Shown in pieces: positions 16,696-25,297 of a stretch of DNA of 64,000 nt. The position numbers were made by a program, and so were the translations under genes. This stretch comes from Chitinophaga niastensis (GTDB lineage Bacteria; Bacteroidota; Bacteroidia; Chitinophagales; Chitinophagaceae): NCBI RefSeq assembly GCF_003014755.1, contig NZ_PYAW01000003.1, positions 496,001 to 560,000 on the forward strand, given 5' to 3'. The notes under the pieces were generated by a model, which made no database searches, was not told the DNA's origin, and was given only the letters and a program-made list of their open reading frames with translations. Position 1 is the first letter of the stretch. Every line of letters begins with the position of its first letter.

Positions 16696-17229
16696 ATGAA
16701 GAATGCCTATCCGGAGAAGCCCGTGCTTCCATACCAAAAAACCAGTGTGTCTATGAACGATGTGATTGCTTACATACAATCAGTTGATACACCTGTTGAA
16801 GTAAAACGTGCAGCCTATTGCTTTTTCAGATTTGAATCTGCCAATGGAACAAAAGGACTCAATAATAACTACGCCGGGATACAGGCAGATGGCGTAAGAT
16901 GGCCGGCTATCTATGATGATACCATTGCAGGTACAGTTATCAAAAAAGAAAATGGTCCCAGCGGAAAAGATAGAATTTTTATCGCCTTTAACAACTGGCA
17001 TGATAGCCTGAACTTTACTATCAGCAACACAACCCGAAGAGGCCTTTTTATAGGCGGTAAAACATTTCTCATTACACAAATGGAGGTACTCACTCCAACC
17101 GATCTATGTATTGCGTACAAGCGGGAATGGGTAACGGGAAGTGCTGCCTATAACCCTGCGGATACAGAGATAGCATCTTTTGTTAATACCTACAATAAAG
17201 GGGCAGGCATTTTCGTAGCCCCCAATTAA
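16696..17229 (+). CDS. Unknown protein, possibly lysozyme/glucosaminidase fold (177 aa)
   Basis: No family recognised with confidence. The chain contains FFRFESANGTKGLNNNYAGI followed by an aromatic-rich region (FNNWHDSLNF). A Glu followed by a Gly-Asn-Asn-aromatic-Gly pattern is seen in glucosaminidase and lysozyme-like enzymes (E...NNxxGI), so a cell-wall hydrolase is one idea, but there is no signal peptide from this start. The frame is open upstream to 16564 with a hydrophobic stretch; ATG 16696 follows a -7-like element and was preferred. It precedes the two-component pair by 55 bp. Confidence 0.65.
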   Translation: MKNAYPEKPVLPYQKTSVSMNDVIAYIQSVDTPVEVKRAAYCFFRFESANGTKGLNNNYAGIQADGVRWPAIYDDTIAGTVIKKENGPSGKDRIFIAFNNWHDSLNFTISNTTRRGLFIGGKTFLITQMEVLTPTDLCIAYKREWVTGSAAYNPADTEIASFVNTYNKGAGIFVAPN

Positions 17230-17251
17230 TTACAGCTAATATCATCTACAG

Positions 17252-17280
17252 AATTCCTTTAGGAATTATCCCTACTTTTA
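17252..17280 (+). promoter_or_regulatory. Palindrome and -7-like element before the response regulator
   Basis: AATTCCTTTAGGAATT (17252-17267) is a perfect 6+6 palindrome around TTTA. TACTTTTA (17273-17280) resembles the Bacteroidota -7 element and ends only 4 bp before the ATG. The palindrome could be an autoregulatory site of the OmpR-type regulator, although the promoter would give an almost leaderless message. Confidence 0.35.
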
Positions 17281-17284
17281 ACCC

Positions 17285-17956
17285 ATGAAAGTGTTGATCA
17301 TAGAAGATGAACCTGCCCTCAGGGCCAGTATCCAGCAATATCTCGAACACCAGGGATACATTTGCGAACTGGCAGCAGATTTTAAACAGGCAATGGATAA
17401 AGTAAATGAATTTGAATACGATTGTATTGTGGCAGATATCGGGCTACCGCTGGGCAGCGGGCTGGATGTGGTAAAGGAACTGAAACTGCTGGAATCCAAA
17501 GCAGGTATCATTATCATCTCTGCTAAAGATTCGCTGGAAGATAAACTCAGCGGACTGGAACTCGGTGCAGATGATTATCTCACCAAACCATTCCATCTGT
17601 CAGAACTCACTGCCCGCATCAACGCTATTTTGCGTCGTAAAAACTTTGATGGTAACACCACTATCATCTTCTTCGAAATCACCGTAAAACCAGCCTCAAA
17701 AACGGTGCTGGTGCATGATAAATCCATCACCCTTACCGGCAAAGAGTACCAATTGCTGCTCTATTTCATTGCCAATCAGCATCGGGTTGTCACAAAATCC
17801 GCGCTGGCCGGACATCTCTGGGGAGATGCCTATGATCAGGCCGGATCATACGATTTCATCTACACACATATTAAAAATCTCCGTAAAAAAATGCTGGAAG
17901 CAGGTGGGGAAGATTATATCAAAACCGTATACGGCACCGGATACCGCTTTGGTTAA
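17285..17956 (+). CDS. OmpR-family response regulator
   Basis: 223-residue DNA-binding response regulator. Receiver domain 1-115 with acidic pocket IIEDEP (5-10), phosphoacceptor Asp51 in VADIGLP, the SAKDS switch and Lys in YLTKPF. The C-terminal winged helix (about 130-222) ends in the standard DFIYTHIKNLRKKM and KTVYGTGYRF. It is followed after 48 bp by its histidine kinase, forming a cognate two-component system. The stimulus is unknown; no target gene is obvious nearby. Confidence 0.95.
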   Translation: MKVLIIEDEPALRASIQQYLEHQGYICELAADFKQAMDKVNEFEYDCIVADIGLPLGSGLDVVKELKLLESKAGIIIISAKDSLEDKLSGLELGADDYLTKPFHLSELTARINAILRRKNFDGNTTIIFFEITVKPASKTVLVHDKSITLTGKEYQLLLYFIANQHRVVTKSALAGHLWGDAYDQAGSYDFIYTHIKNLRKKMLEAGGEDYIKTVYGTGYRFG

Positions 17957-18004
17957 TCAAAACACAATACCTAACTTCCAACGGCTAAAAGCCAAAACGA
18001 TATA

Positions 18005-19273
18005 ATGAAGCTGCTTACTAAAACCACTGTATACTTTTTACTCATCATGCTACCCATCTTTGCCGGAGGTGCTTTTTACCTGTTCGGAAAATTCAGCAAA
18101 GAAATCAAACATGAAACTGATGAGGAACTGGTGAACGATAAACTGCAATGGTTACGATACCTGGATACCGCAGGTATCAACAGCCCCATCTTCACTTTAT
18201 CTACATTAGAATTTAATCTTACTCCTACCGACCTGCCTGTTCAGTCAAGACATAAACTCAGTGGTGTAACCCTGTACCAGGAAACAGAAGATTCAGAATC
18301 ACCATTCCGCCAGCTATCACAGGTAATCAGCATCCATGGTAAAAACTACCAGATGGTACTGCGCAAATCCATGATTGAAAAAGATGACCTCATTAAAAAT
18401 GTCATCCAGGTAATGCTGTTCGCTTTCTCCGGATTGCTGTTTTTTGTGCTGCTCTCTAACTGGTTTATCAGCAAAAAAATATGGAAACCTTTTTATAGCT
18501 CTCTGGATAAAATTCAGCGCCTGCAATTAAATAAACTGGAAGCGGTTACCTTTGAACACACCGATACCCACGAATTTAATCAGTTGAATGCGGCGCTCAA
18601 CAACATGACAAACCGCGTTCATACCGACTATACAAACATGAAAGAGCTGACGGAAGATGCGGCGCATGAAATGCAAACACCGCTGGCCATCGCTCAAAGC
18701 AAACTGGAATTATTGCTCCAGGACGACACGCTGTCTGAAGAACAATTAAAAGCCATACTCCTCAGTTATGATGAGCTGCAACGCTTGTCACGCCTCAATC
18801 ACAACCTGTTGCTGCTTGCAAAAATTGAGAACCAGCAATACCCTGTTACTGAACAACCCGACCTGCACACCATGGTAGAAAAATACCTGCTGCTGTTTGA
18901 AGAACTGATCCGGGAAAAACAACTCACCATCCAAAAAGAAATGGTGGATACCGCGCCCTGGCCTCTGCATCCTGCACTCACAGATATTATGGTGAGCAAC
19001 CTGCTGGGCAACGCTATCAAATACAACTATCTGCATGGCACCATCAATATTCGCTTAACAACCAACTCCTTTTCCATCTCCAATACCAGTCAAATCCACG
19101 AAATACCCGCCGACATGCTGTTTCAGCGTTTCAAAAAACAAAGCAACGGTTACACCAACTCCAATGGCTTAGGTTTGGCTATTATTAAAAAAATAGCAGA
19201 TTCCTATCAGCTAACACTTACTTACGGATATGAAAACGGGTGGCATACGTTTACGATGAATACAGGACTGTGA
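18005..19273 (+). CDS. Sensor histidine kinase, partner of the preceding regulator
   Basis: 422-residue inner-membrane kinase. Two membrane helices (about 8-28 and 131-155) enclose a periplasmic sensor of about 100 residues. The dimerisation domain has the phosphoacceptor His221 in DAAHEMQTPLAIAQ; the ATPase domain has LLGNAIKYNY and NGLGLAIIKKI. The last codons (NTGL, stop) run directly into the first partial unit of the long palindromic repeat that follows, whose TGTGATTATTATGAT motif provides the stop codon. Normal length for the family, so the repeat has not removed essential sequence. Confidence 0.94.
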   Translation: MKLLTKTTVYFLLIMLPIFAGGAFYLFGKFSKEIKHETDEELVNDKLQWLRYLDTAGINSPIFTLSTLEFNLTPTDLPVQSRHKLSGVTLYQETEDSESPFRQLSQVISIHGKNYQMVLRKSMIEKDDLIKNVIQVMLFAFSGLLFFVLLSNWFISKKIWKPFYSSLDKIQRLQLNKLEAVTFEHTDTHEFNQLNAALNNMTNRVHTDYTNMKELTEDAAHEMQTPLAIAQSKLELLLQDDTLSEEQLKAILLSYDELQRLSRLNHNLLLLAKIENQQYPVTEQPDLHTMVEKYLLLFEELIREKQLTIQKEMVDTAPWPLHPALTDIMVSNLLGNAIKYNYLHGTINIRLTTNSFSISNTSQIHEIPADMLFQRFKKQSNGYTNSNGLGLAIIKKIADSYQLTLTYGYENGWHTFTMNTGL

Positions 19274-19298
19274 TTATTATGATAAAGAGAAGACCTTA

Positions 19299-19585
19299 GC
19301 GGATTTTGTCTGAACTGTGATTATTATGATTTTTTTGATTATCCTGATGAGCGAAGATCTCAGCGCGTATTGTCTGAACCAGGATTTTTAGGATTGAATG
19401 GATTACCCTGATGGGCGTTATGTTGTTTATGACGAGTATACAATGATCTCCCGCTATAATCTTCGGCACCCATCAGGGTAATCCATTCAATCCTAAAAAT
19501 CCTGGTTCAGACAATACGCGCTGAGATCTTCGCTCATCAGGATAATCAAAAAAATCATAATAATCACAGTTCAGACAAAATCCGC
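19299..19585. repeat. Long palindromic repeat, nonamer family copy 1 (117-bp arms)
   Basis: Arms 19299-19415 and 19469-19585 are exact reverse complements over 117 bp, around a 53-base centre. The outer part holds TCTGAACTGTGATTATTATG, the middle GATGAGCGAAGATCTCAGCG, the inner part TCTGAACCAGGATT. The stem is written in 9-bp units (TGATTATTA, TGATTTTTT, TGATTATCC; AGGATTTTT, AGGATTGAA). A partial extra unit (19267-19298) repeats the outer part in direct orientation. The centre ends CGCTATAATCTTCGG, shared with copy 2. Both genes beside it are plus-strand, with a gene remnant to the right. Confidence 0.9.
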
Positions 19586-19625
19586 ATGAAATAGAAATAA
19601 GCATGAAATAGAAATAAGCAAATAT

Positions 19626-19823
19626 CATATCCCTTGCATTATATATAACGTTCCCGGCTATACGCCGCAGGAGATCAATGCCATTTGTTCACAGATAGAT
19701 ATCTACCCTACCCTGCTGGGCATGCTTCACTGGTCGTACAACAGCAACCTGTACGGCAAAAATGTACTGGAACCTGGCTACCAGCCATATGCACTGTTTA
19801 AAAACGGTGGTATGCGGAAATAA
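19626..19823 (+). pseudogene. C-terminal fragment of an LTA synthase/sulfatase-type protein
   Basis: Plus-strand frame reading HIPCIIYNVPGYTPQE, then SQIDIYPTLLGMLHWSYNSN and LYGKNVL, ending at TAA 19821-19823. The SQID-PTLLG-L-W-Y-S-YGKDVL pattern is the C-terminal end of alkaline-phosphatase-superfamily phosphoglycerol transferases (LtaS-like). Only about 65 codons remain; upstream the frame enters a 17-bp tandem duplication and then the palindromic repeat copy 1, 40 bp away. No start is present, so this is a dead tail, presumably left by rearrangement at the repeat. Confidence 0.75.
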
Positions 19824-20037
19824 ATCTGCAGCAATATTATGTTTTGTAACAACGTTGGTAGCAAACATTTTTTTTAGTAAATTTATCTTCCCGGTATCAT
19901 TTTGAGTACACAACCACGCGTCCGATAATATAAAAAGATTTTATCCAGCATACGCGCTAACAGACCAGGTGGCAGGTTTGTTATAATATTTTATTTATAG
20001 GAATATCGATACCAAAATAACTAAATTAAGATTGCTC
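19824..20037. other. Intergenic region before the hybrid kinase
   Basis: 214 bp, AT-rich, with no supported frame. It should contain the promoter of the hybrid kinase gene, but I found no exact TTTG/TAnnTTTG pair. Confidence 0.4.
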
Positions 20038-22596
20038 ATGCTGGCTACTACTATTACCGGCCCCCAAACAATTGATCCTGGCGGAGAAGGAAAGGAAGAA
20101 ACACCCCTGTCTGAAAAAATGTTTCGTCAACAAAAATTGCTGGAAATACTCAGTCATGTTTATAGTGACGTTGCAGCACACCGCAACCCGGTATACGCAT
20201 ATGAAAATTTGCTACAGTGTTTACTTGACTTAACTGACAGCGAATATGGTTTTACAGGGGCAATAAGAAGAGAGCAAAACATGCAGCCATGGCTACATTC
20301 ATTGGCAATAGCAAATGTAACGTGGTCAAAAGAAATACAAACATATTATCATACGCAAATAGCAGAAGGGTTAAATTTCACCAACTGTCATACTTTATTC
20401 AGAGATGTCATCAATACCGGTGAAGCAATGATCAGCAATACACCGGCAACAGATGAACACAGCGGAGCGTTCCCTCCGGGACATCCGGAGTTGCACGCCT
20501 TTCTGGGTCTCCCTATTATATTCAATCAGCAACTATTAGGGGTGGTAGAACTGGCTAATAAAACCGGCGGTTACAACACGGATATTATTGCCTTCCTCCA
20601 ACCGCTGTTGCAGGCGTTTGGAAGTATCATGTATGCTGCCGGCAAGGAAAAAGAATACAGGAACCTGGAAAACGAGCACCGGGAGCTGACAATAGAATGG
20701 GATATCCTGATGACCGCACTGGATGATATTGTATTTGAGCTGAATGAGCAGAAAATATTCACCAAAGCGTGGTGTAACCAGGAAAGTCTGCTATTCCGTC
20801 CAAAAGAAGAAGTACTGGGCAAAACAATCTCCGAATTGCTGGGAGAACATTCCACTACCTTCAACCGCATGGCAGATAAATTGCTGATCACCGGCGAACC
20901 GCAGGAATTTATATACCAGGACATCCGTCCCAACCTGCAACACTGGTATGAACTGAAGATGTATCTCATTAAAAGCAGACAATCTTCTTCCAAACGCATC
21001 TTATTACTCATCAGGAATATTTCCACCCGCGAAAGAAAGCATACCGGGTATGTACAATCGCAATCAGAACTGCGGCGAAGTAATCAACTACTTGATATCA
21101 GCCAGCAGATGGGCAAAATGGGGGGTTGGGAATTTAATGTGATTACCGGTGAAATGTATTGGACCAAAGAAATATATGAGCTACGCGAAGTACCAACAGA
21201 TCTGCCTATCTCATTTAAAGCTTCCTCCAGCTTCTATCATCCGGATGACAGGCCCGTTTTTGTAGCAGCCAGGGATAATTTAATACATAACAAAGTAACA
21301 TACGACCTGGAGCTGCGGCACATCTCAGCCAAAGGAAAAGAAACATGGGTAAGAACCGTAGGCAGACCTGTAACAAACAATAGCGGTATGCTCACTCATT
21401 TCCGCGGTATCATCATGGATATCACGGCCCAAAAAGATGCCGAACTGGAACTGGTAGCTGCCAGAGATAGTGCACAAAAAGCAGCACAATCGAGGAGTGA
21501 GTTTTTATCTATTATGAGCCATGAAATACGCACACCACTCAATGCTATCATTGGTATCGCCGGCATCCTGGAAAATAATCCTTCCCCTGAGCATACAGAA
21601 GTGATTCAAAGTTTACAATTCTCCGCCAATCACCTGCTGGGTCTTATTAACGATATCCTTGATTTCAGTAAGATGGAAGCGGGGAAGATAGAACTGGAAA
21701 ACATTCTCTTTGACCCTACGGAACTGTTACAAGGCATTGCCCGCAACTTCCAGCCATTGGCCAAAGGAAGAAATATCAAACTATACACCGCCATCGATAA
21801 CGACCTGCCAAAACAAATCCTGGGCGACCCGGTAAGATTATCTCAGATCCTTCACAACCTGGTGAATAACGCTATAAAATTTACCTATGAAGGAGCTGTT
21901 TGCCTGGAAATGCACCGGGAAGATCATCATGACGGCAAATGCAGACTCACCTTTACAGTGAGAGATACCGGTATAGGCATTGCTCCGGAAATGCATGAAA
22001 AAATATTTGACACTTTTGTACAGGAAGATTCTGCTACTACACGCAACCACGGTGGTACGGGACTGGGACTGGCCATCACAAAAAAACTGGTGGAACTCTA
22101 CCAGGGTACTATCTCCCTGGAAAGTAAAAAAGGTGAAGGCACCATTTTCCGCTTTACCATCAATTTTCACCTGCCGGAAAATCAGCAGCAAAACACACAT
22201 AAAAAATCCGGTTATCCTCCCGGCTTCCTTCAGGGCATGAACCTGCTGGTAGTAGAAGATAACAGTATCAATATCCGTATCATCGAATTACAACTAAAAA
22301 AATCAGGAGCTGCCATCACCACTGCTATCAACGGCAAACAGGCCCTTCATAAGCTGCATGAGCAACAATTTGATGGTATCATCCTGGATCTGCATATGCC
22401 TGAAATGAATGGCTATGAAACCATTCCCCATATCAAAAAACTGCAGCCCAATACTTTTATCATTGTGCTCACGGCAGATGTTATGCACGAAGTACCGGAA
22501 CGTCTTGCCAGCCTGGAAGTGAAAGACATGCTTCCAAAACCATATGCAGCAGATGATTTGTTGCATATGCTGCATAAATACGCTAAAAAAGCATAA
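20038..22596 (+). CDS. Hybrid sensor histidine kinase with GAF, PAS and receiver domains
   Basis: 852-residue soluble kinase. Order: GAF-like sensor (about 30-195, with FLGLPIIFNQQLLGVVELAN), coiled linker, PAS (about 225-325), second PAS of the PAS_3 type (about 355-465, GGWEFNVITGEMYWT...YHPDDRP), dimerisation domain with His495 in SHEIRTPLNAIIG, ATPase domain (NAIKFT, DTGIGI, GGTGLGLAITKKL), and a C-terminal receiver with Asp784 in IILDLHMPEMNG. No membrane helix, so it reads a cytosolic signal. The ATG at 20038 is used rather than a TTG two codons upstream. No separate output regulator is adjacent; phosphotransfer probably leads elsewhere. Confidence 0.94.
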   Translation: MLATTITGPQTIDPGGEGKEETPLSEKMFRQQKLLEILSHVYSDVAAHRNPVYAYENLLQCLLDLTDSEYGFTGAIRREQNMQPWLHSLAIANVTWSKEIQTYYHTQIAEGLNFTNCHTLFRDVINTGEAMISNTPATDEHSGAFPPGHPELHAFLGLPIIFNQQLLGVVELANKTGGYNTDIIAFLQPLLQAFGSIMYAAGKEKEYRNLENEHRELTIEWDILMTALDDIVFELNEQKIFTKAWCNQESLLFRPKEEVLGKTISELLGEHSTTFNRMADKLLITGEPQEFIYQDIRPNLQHWYELKMYLIKSRQSSSKRILLLIRNISTRERKHTGYVQSQSELRRSNQLLDISQQMGKMGGWEFNVITGEMYWTKEIYELREVPTDLPISFKASSSFYHPDDRPVFVAARDNLIHNKVTYDLELRHISAKGKETWVRTVGRPVTNNSGMLTHFRGIIMDITAQKDAELELVAARDSAQKAAQSRSEFLSIMSHEIRTPLNAIIGIAGILENNPSPEHTEVIQSLQFSANHLLGLINDILDFSKMEAGKIELENILFDPTELLQGIARNFQPLAKGRNIKLYTAIDNDLPKQILGDPVRLSQILHNLVNNAIKFTYEGAVCLEMHREDHHDGKCRLTFTVRDTGIGIAPEMHEKIFDTFVQEDSATTRNHGGTGLGLAITKKLVELYQGTISLESKKGEGTIFRFTINFHLPENQQQNTHKKSGYPPGFLQGMNLLVVEDNSINIRIIELQLKKSGAAITTAINGKQALHKLHEQQFDGIILDLHMPEMNGYETIPHIKKLQPNTFIIVLTADVMHEVPERLASLEVKDMLPKPYAADDLLHMLHKYAKKA

Positions 22597-22661
22597 GCCG
22601 GCATCCCTTTTTGCTTTATGCTTTTATAGTACCTTCGCGGCTGCACGAAAAGCCAACAATT

Positions 22662-23942
22662 ATGCAAACACCTTCCTTGTCGGCCCGCGATCTCGACGTG
22701 ATCTGGCATCCGTACACACAAATGCAAACCGCTCCCGCACCTATTGGTATTGTACGCGGCGAAGGCGCACTTCTCTTCGATGAAGATAATAACAGTCATA
22801 TAGACGCTACTTCCAGCTGGTGGGTAAATATACACGGGCATGCACACCCGCATATAGCGCAGCAACTGGCCGCACAGGCCCTGCAGTTGCAGCACTGCAT
22901 CTTCGCCGGATACACACATCCACCGGCGGTAAATCTTGCAGAGCGACTGTTACAGATACTGCCGTCCAATCAACGCCGCGTTTTTTATTCCGATAACGGC
23001 TCCACCGCCGTAGAAGTAGCCCTGAAAATGGCAATCCAGTACTGGGATAATAAAGGGCTGCGTAAACATAAAATCCTTGCTTTCAAAAATGCTTATCACG
23101 GCGATACCTTCGGCGCTATGAGCGTAAGCGGCAGAAGTGTTTTCACCCGTGTATTTGATGACCTCCTCTTTGATGTGCACTTCCTGGAAGTGCCATCCAC
23201 TGATAACATCTCCCAAATAATAGCAGATATTGAAGCACAACAGCCGGAGCAGATAGCGGCCTTTATTTTTGAGCCCCTGCTGCAAGGTTCCGGTGGCATG
23301 ATCATGTATGATATACCTGCCTTTGACCAGCTCCTGCAATACTGCACATCCAAAAATATTTTACTGATTGCAGATGAAGTGATGACCGGCTTTGGCAGAA
23401 CCGGTAAAAACTTCGCCATGGAATATGTGCACACTGCACCGGATATGGTATGCCTCTCTAAAGGACTAACAGGCGGCAGTATGGCCCTGGGTATCACTAC
23501 CAGCACTGCGGCCATTTATGAAGCCTTCCTCTCCAACGATAAGCTAAAAACGTTATTCCACGGCCACTCCTTTACAGCCAATCCATTGGCCTGTACTGTA
23601 GCCCTGGCCAGCCTGGACCTGTTCACCGATCCTGCCTGCGCGCAACAACGGATACGTATACACGAACAACACAGCGCTTTTTTACTTGAGCTGCAACAGT
23701 TATCTATTGTAAAAAATCCAAGACTGCTGGGCACTATTTTAGCATTTGAAATAGTAACTACTAACGCAGACGGATATACGAATGCGTTAGCTGATCAGCT
23801 GCATCGTTTCTTTAGATCCAAACGTATTATGCTGCGCCCGCTTGGGAATACCTTGTATATACTACCGCCCTATTGTATTACCAATGAGCAACTGGCGCTG
23901 GTGTATGAAAGTATCCGGGAGCTGGCGGCAGAACTGGTATAA
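22662..23942 (+). CDS. bioA: Adenosylmethionine-8-amino-7-oxononanoate aminotransferase
   Basis: 426-residue class III PLP aminotransferase of biotin synthesis, converting KAPA to DAPA with S-adenosylmethionine as amino donor. Matches: WHPYTQMQ near the N-terminus, WWVNIHGHAHP, the AYHGDTFGAMSVSG segment, DEVMTGFGRTG, and the PLP lysine Lys267 in CLSKGLTGG, with HGHSFTANPLACT following. WHPYTQM and HGHSFTANP are specific to BioA rather than ornithine-type relatives. The ATG at 22662 gives the usual N-terminus. No other bio gene is in the window, so the pathway genes are scattered or lie elsewhere. Confidence 0.93.
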   Translation: MQTPSLSARDLDVIWHPYTQMQTAPAPIGIVRGEGALLFDEDNNSHIDATSSWWVNIHGHAHPHIAQQLAAQALQLQHCIFAGYTHPPAVNLAERLLQILPSNQRRVFYSDNGSTAVEVALKMAIQYWDNKGLRKHKILAFKNAYHGDTFGAMSVSGRSVFTRVFDDLLFDVHFLEVPSTDNISQIIADIEAQQPEQIAAFIFEPLLQGSGGMIMYDIPAFDQLLQYCTSKNILLIADEVMTGFGRTGKNFAMEYVHTAPDMVCLSKGLTGGSMALGITTSTAAIYEAFLSNDKLKTLFHGHSFTANPLACTVALASLDLFTDPACAQQRIRIHEQHSAFLLELQQLSIVKNPRLLGTILAFEIVTTNADGYTNALADQLHRFFRSKRIMLRPLGNTLYILPPYCITNEQLALVYESIRELAAELV

Positions 23943-23988
23943 TACAAAAGAAGGGCGCAGACTTCCGTCTGCGCCCTTCTTTTGTATT
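23941..23988. terminator. Bidirectional terminator between convergent genes
   Basis: Perfect 22-bp arms (23941-23962 and 23967-23988) around the 4-base loop TTCC. The stem core is GGGCGCAGAC and the ends are AATACAAAAGAAG / CTTCTTTTGTATT, giving a T-rich 3' side on both strands. It fills the gap between bioA (plus) and the DUF2911 gene (minus) and overlaps the last two bases of bioA. Confidence 0.9.
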
Positions 23989-23998
23989 ATACGATAAT

Positions 23999-24493
23999 TT
24001 ACTTCACCGGTACAGATACCTTTGTATCATCCCACTCAAATACCACGGCATTACCAGGTAAAGTGAAAGTGAGTTTTTCTACCGGTGTGCTCAGTGCCTG
24101 ACGGGGTACCTTTACGGCTACCACATCTTCACCTTTATTCTTTTCGTAGTCGTATGCACCCCACTGGCCTAATTTGCCATTAAGGATGACGGTCCAGGTT
24201 TTAGCATCAGGAATACTGAAAAGAGTGTAAGTGCCGGCTTTTACAGCTTTACCACCAAAAACAACATCCTTGCTGAAAGTGATTTGAGTGGCTTCATCAG
24301 CGCCGGTACGCCATACTTTACCAAATGGTTCCAGTGTACCAAAAATAACCCTGCCTTTTTTGGAAGGCTGTCCGTATACAACTTTAATTTCTTTACTTTC
24401 GGCAGTTACATGGGGGCTTTTTCTTTCCTTCTCTTGTGCAAAAACAAGGGTAGTAGCTGCCAGAAATACGGTTGACAATAGAAAGTGTTTCAT
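23999..24493 (-). CDS. Secreted DUF2911-family protein
   Basis: 164-residue exported protein: signal peptide 1-19 (LVFAQ), then the DUF2911 domain with KVVYGQPSKKGR, FGKVWRTGADEATQITFS, AGTYTLFSIPD and WTVILN. The family is widespread in Bacteroidota and of unknown biochemical role, with a beta-sandwich prediction. The ATG at 24491-24493 is chosen because the signal peptide begins there; a longer frame adds 33 residues of no character. Transcribed toward bioA, with a shared terminator. Confidence 0.88.
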   Translation of the reverse strand: MKHFLLSTVFLAATTLVFAQEKERKSPHVTAESKEIKVVYGQPSKKGRVIFGTLEPFGKVWRTGADEATQITFSKDVVFGGKAVKAGTYTLFSIPDAKTWTVILNGKLGQWGAYDYEKNKGEDVVAVKVPRQALSTPVEKLTFTLPGNAVVFEWDDTKVSVPVK

Positions 24494-24604
24494 TTTTAAT
24501 TTTTTTTGCTGGAAATAGAGAAATGGTTCGAGATATGACAACAATTTAATCCATAAAATCCGGTGTAAACAAATTAATTGGATCAATGGCAAAATAGCTA
24601 CATG

Positions 24605-25135
24605 TTATTTTCCTTCACAAATCTTACTCAGCTTTGTCAAACCGCTATCCATAGAAGGACCGTAGATCCTATCCGATACAAAACCCCGCAATTTCCACCA
24701 GGGCAAGAGTCCCAATTTTATTTCCATATGCCAGAAAATAGCAGTGCTTTTCCCGTCGGCAGTGGGTTTCAACTCTATACCACCAGTCACCGGACGCATG
24801 TTTTTAATTTCCAGCAGGTAATGTATCCCTTTGCTGGGATCGCTGGCCAGCACAGTTACCCTGCCACTGTTTTCTTTACCTTCCCAGCTGTACCAGGCAC
24901 CTGCACCTGCCGGAGGATTGGAGTATACCAATGTAGCAGTAGTATCCGGGCGTGCCCACGGATTCCATTGCTCCCAGTCCTTCAGGTTGCTGATGTGTGC
25001 ATATACTGTATCAATAGGTGCATGAATAGCACCAGTACGCTCCACCACCGCAGTGGAAGGAAACAACAGAGATAATAAAAACATCATCCCGCCCAAAATG
25101 ATCACACTGATCACCAACAACTTTAAAAGACGCAT
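24605..25135 (-). CDS. SRPBCC-family protein with N-terminal membrane anchor
   Basis: 176-residue protein. One membrane helix (about 5-27) leads into a START-like SRPBCC domain: ERTGAIHAPIDTVYAHISNLKDWEQWNPWAR, then GAWYSWEGKENSGRVTV, and a C-terminal helix. Such domains bind hydrophobic ligands; the function in Bacteroidota is unknown. It has a paralogue of the same length at 25298-25828 on the same strand, separated by a heptad repeat tract of 162 bp, so the pair probably arose by tandem duplication. Confidence 0.85.
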   Translation of the reverse strand: MRLLKLLVISVIILGGMMFLLSLLFPSTAVVERTGAIHAPIDTVYAHISNLKDWEQWNPWARPDTTATLVYSNPPAGAGAWYSWEGKENSGRVTVLASDPSKGIHYLLEIKNMRPVTGGIELKPTADGKSTAIFWHMEIKLGLLPWWKLRGFVSDRIYGPSMDSGLTKLSKICEGK

Positions 25136-25142
25136 AGAAAAA

Positions 25143-25290
25143 GAATTACGAATTACGAATTACGGATTGCGGATTGCGGATTGCGGATTGCGGATTGCGG
25201 ATTGCGGATTGCGGATTTCTGAGGAGATGATATGGTAGATTATTACGTTTATCTACCCACCACTCCGTAATCCGCAATTCGTAATTCATA
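25143..25290. repeat. Heptad tandem repeat with inverted counterpart
   Basis: Three copies of GAATTAC (25143-25163) run straight into seven copies of GGATTGC (25164-25212), all in one 7-bp phase. About 55 bp later the inverse appears with GTAATCC, GCAATTC, GTAATTC (about 25267-25287), so the tract can fold into a long imperfect hairpin. It lies between the two SRPBCC paralogues. Similar 7-bp units occur at 27018, 38935, 54936 and 61175 in this window. Confidence 0.9.
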
Positions 25291-25297
25291 ATTTTTT

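Noticed and set aside
23941..23988. Possible member of the dispersed palindrome family
   Set aside because: GC-rich stem, 4-base loop and T-rich ends fit a plain bidirectional terminator; it has no GATT units or AGCGAAGATC motif. The same holds for 37364-37412 and 57731-57775.
25053..25238. Open frame of 61 codons across the heptad tract, with repeated GLRIADC peptide
   Set aside because: The frame follows from a 7-bp repeat that stays open by composition. It has no homology features beyond the repeat and lies antisense to an SRPBCC gene.
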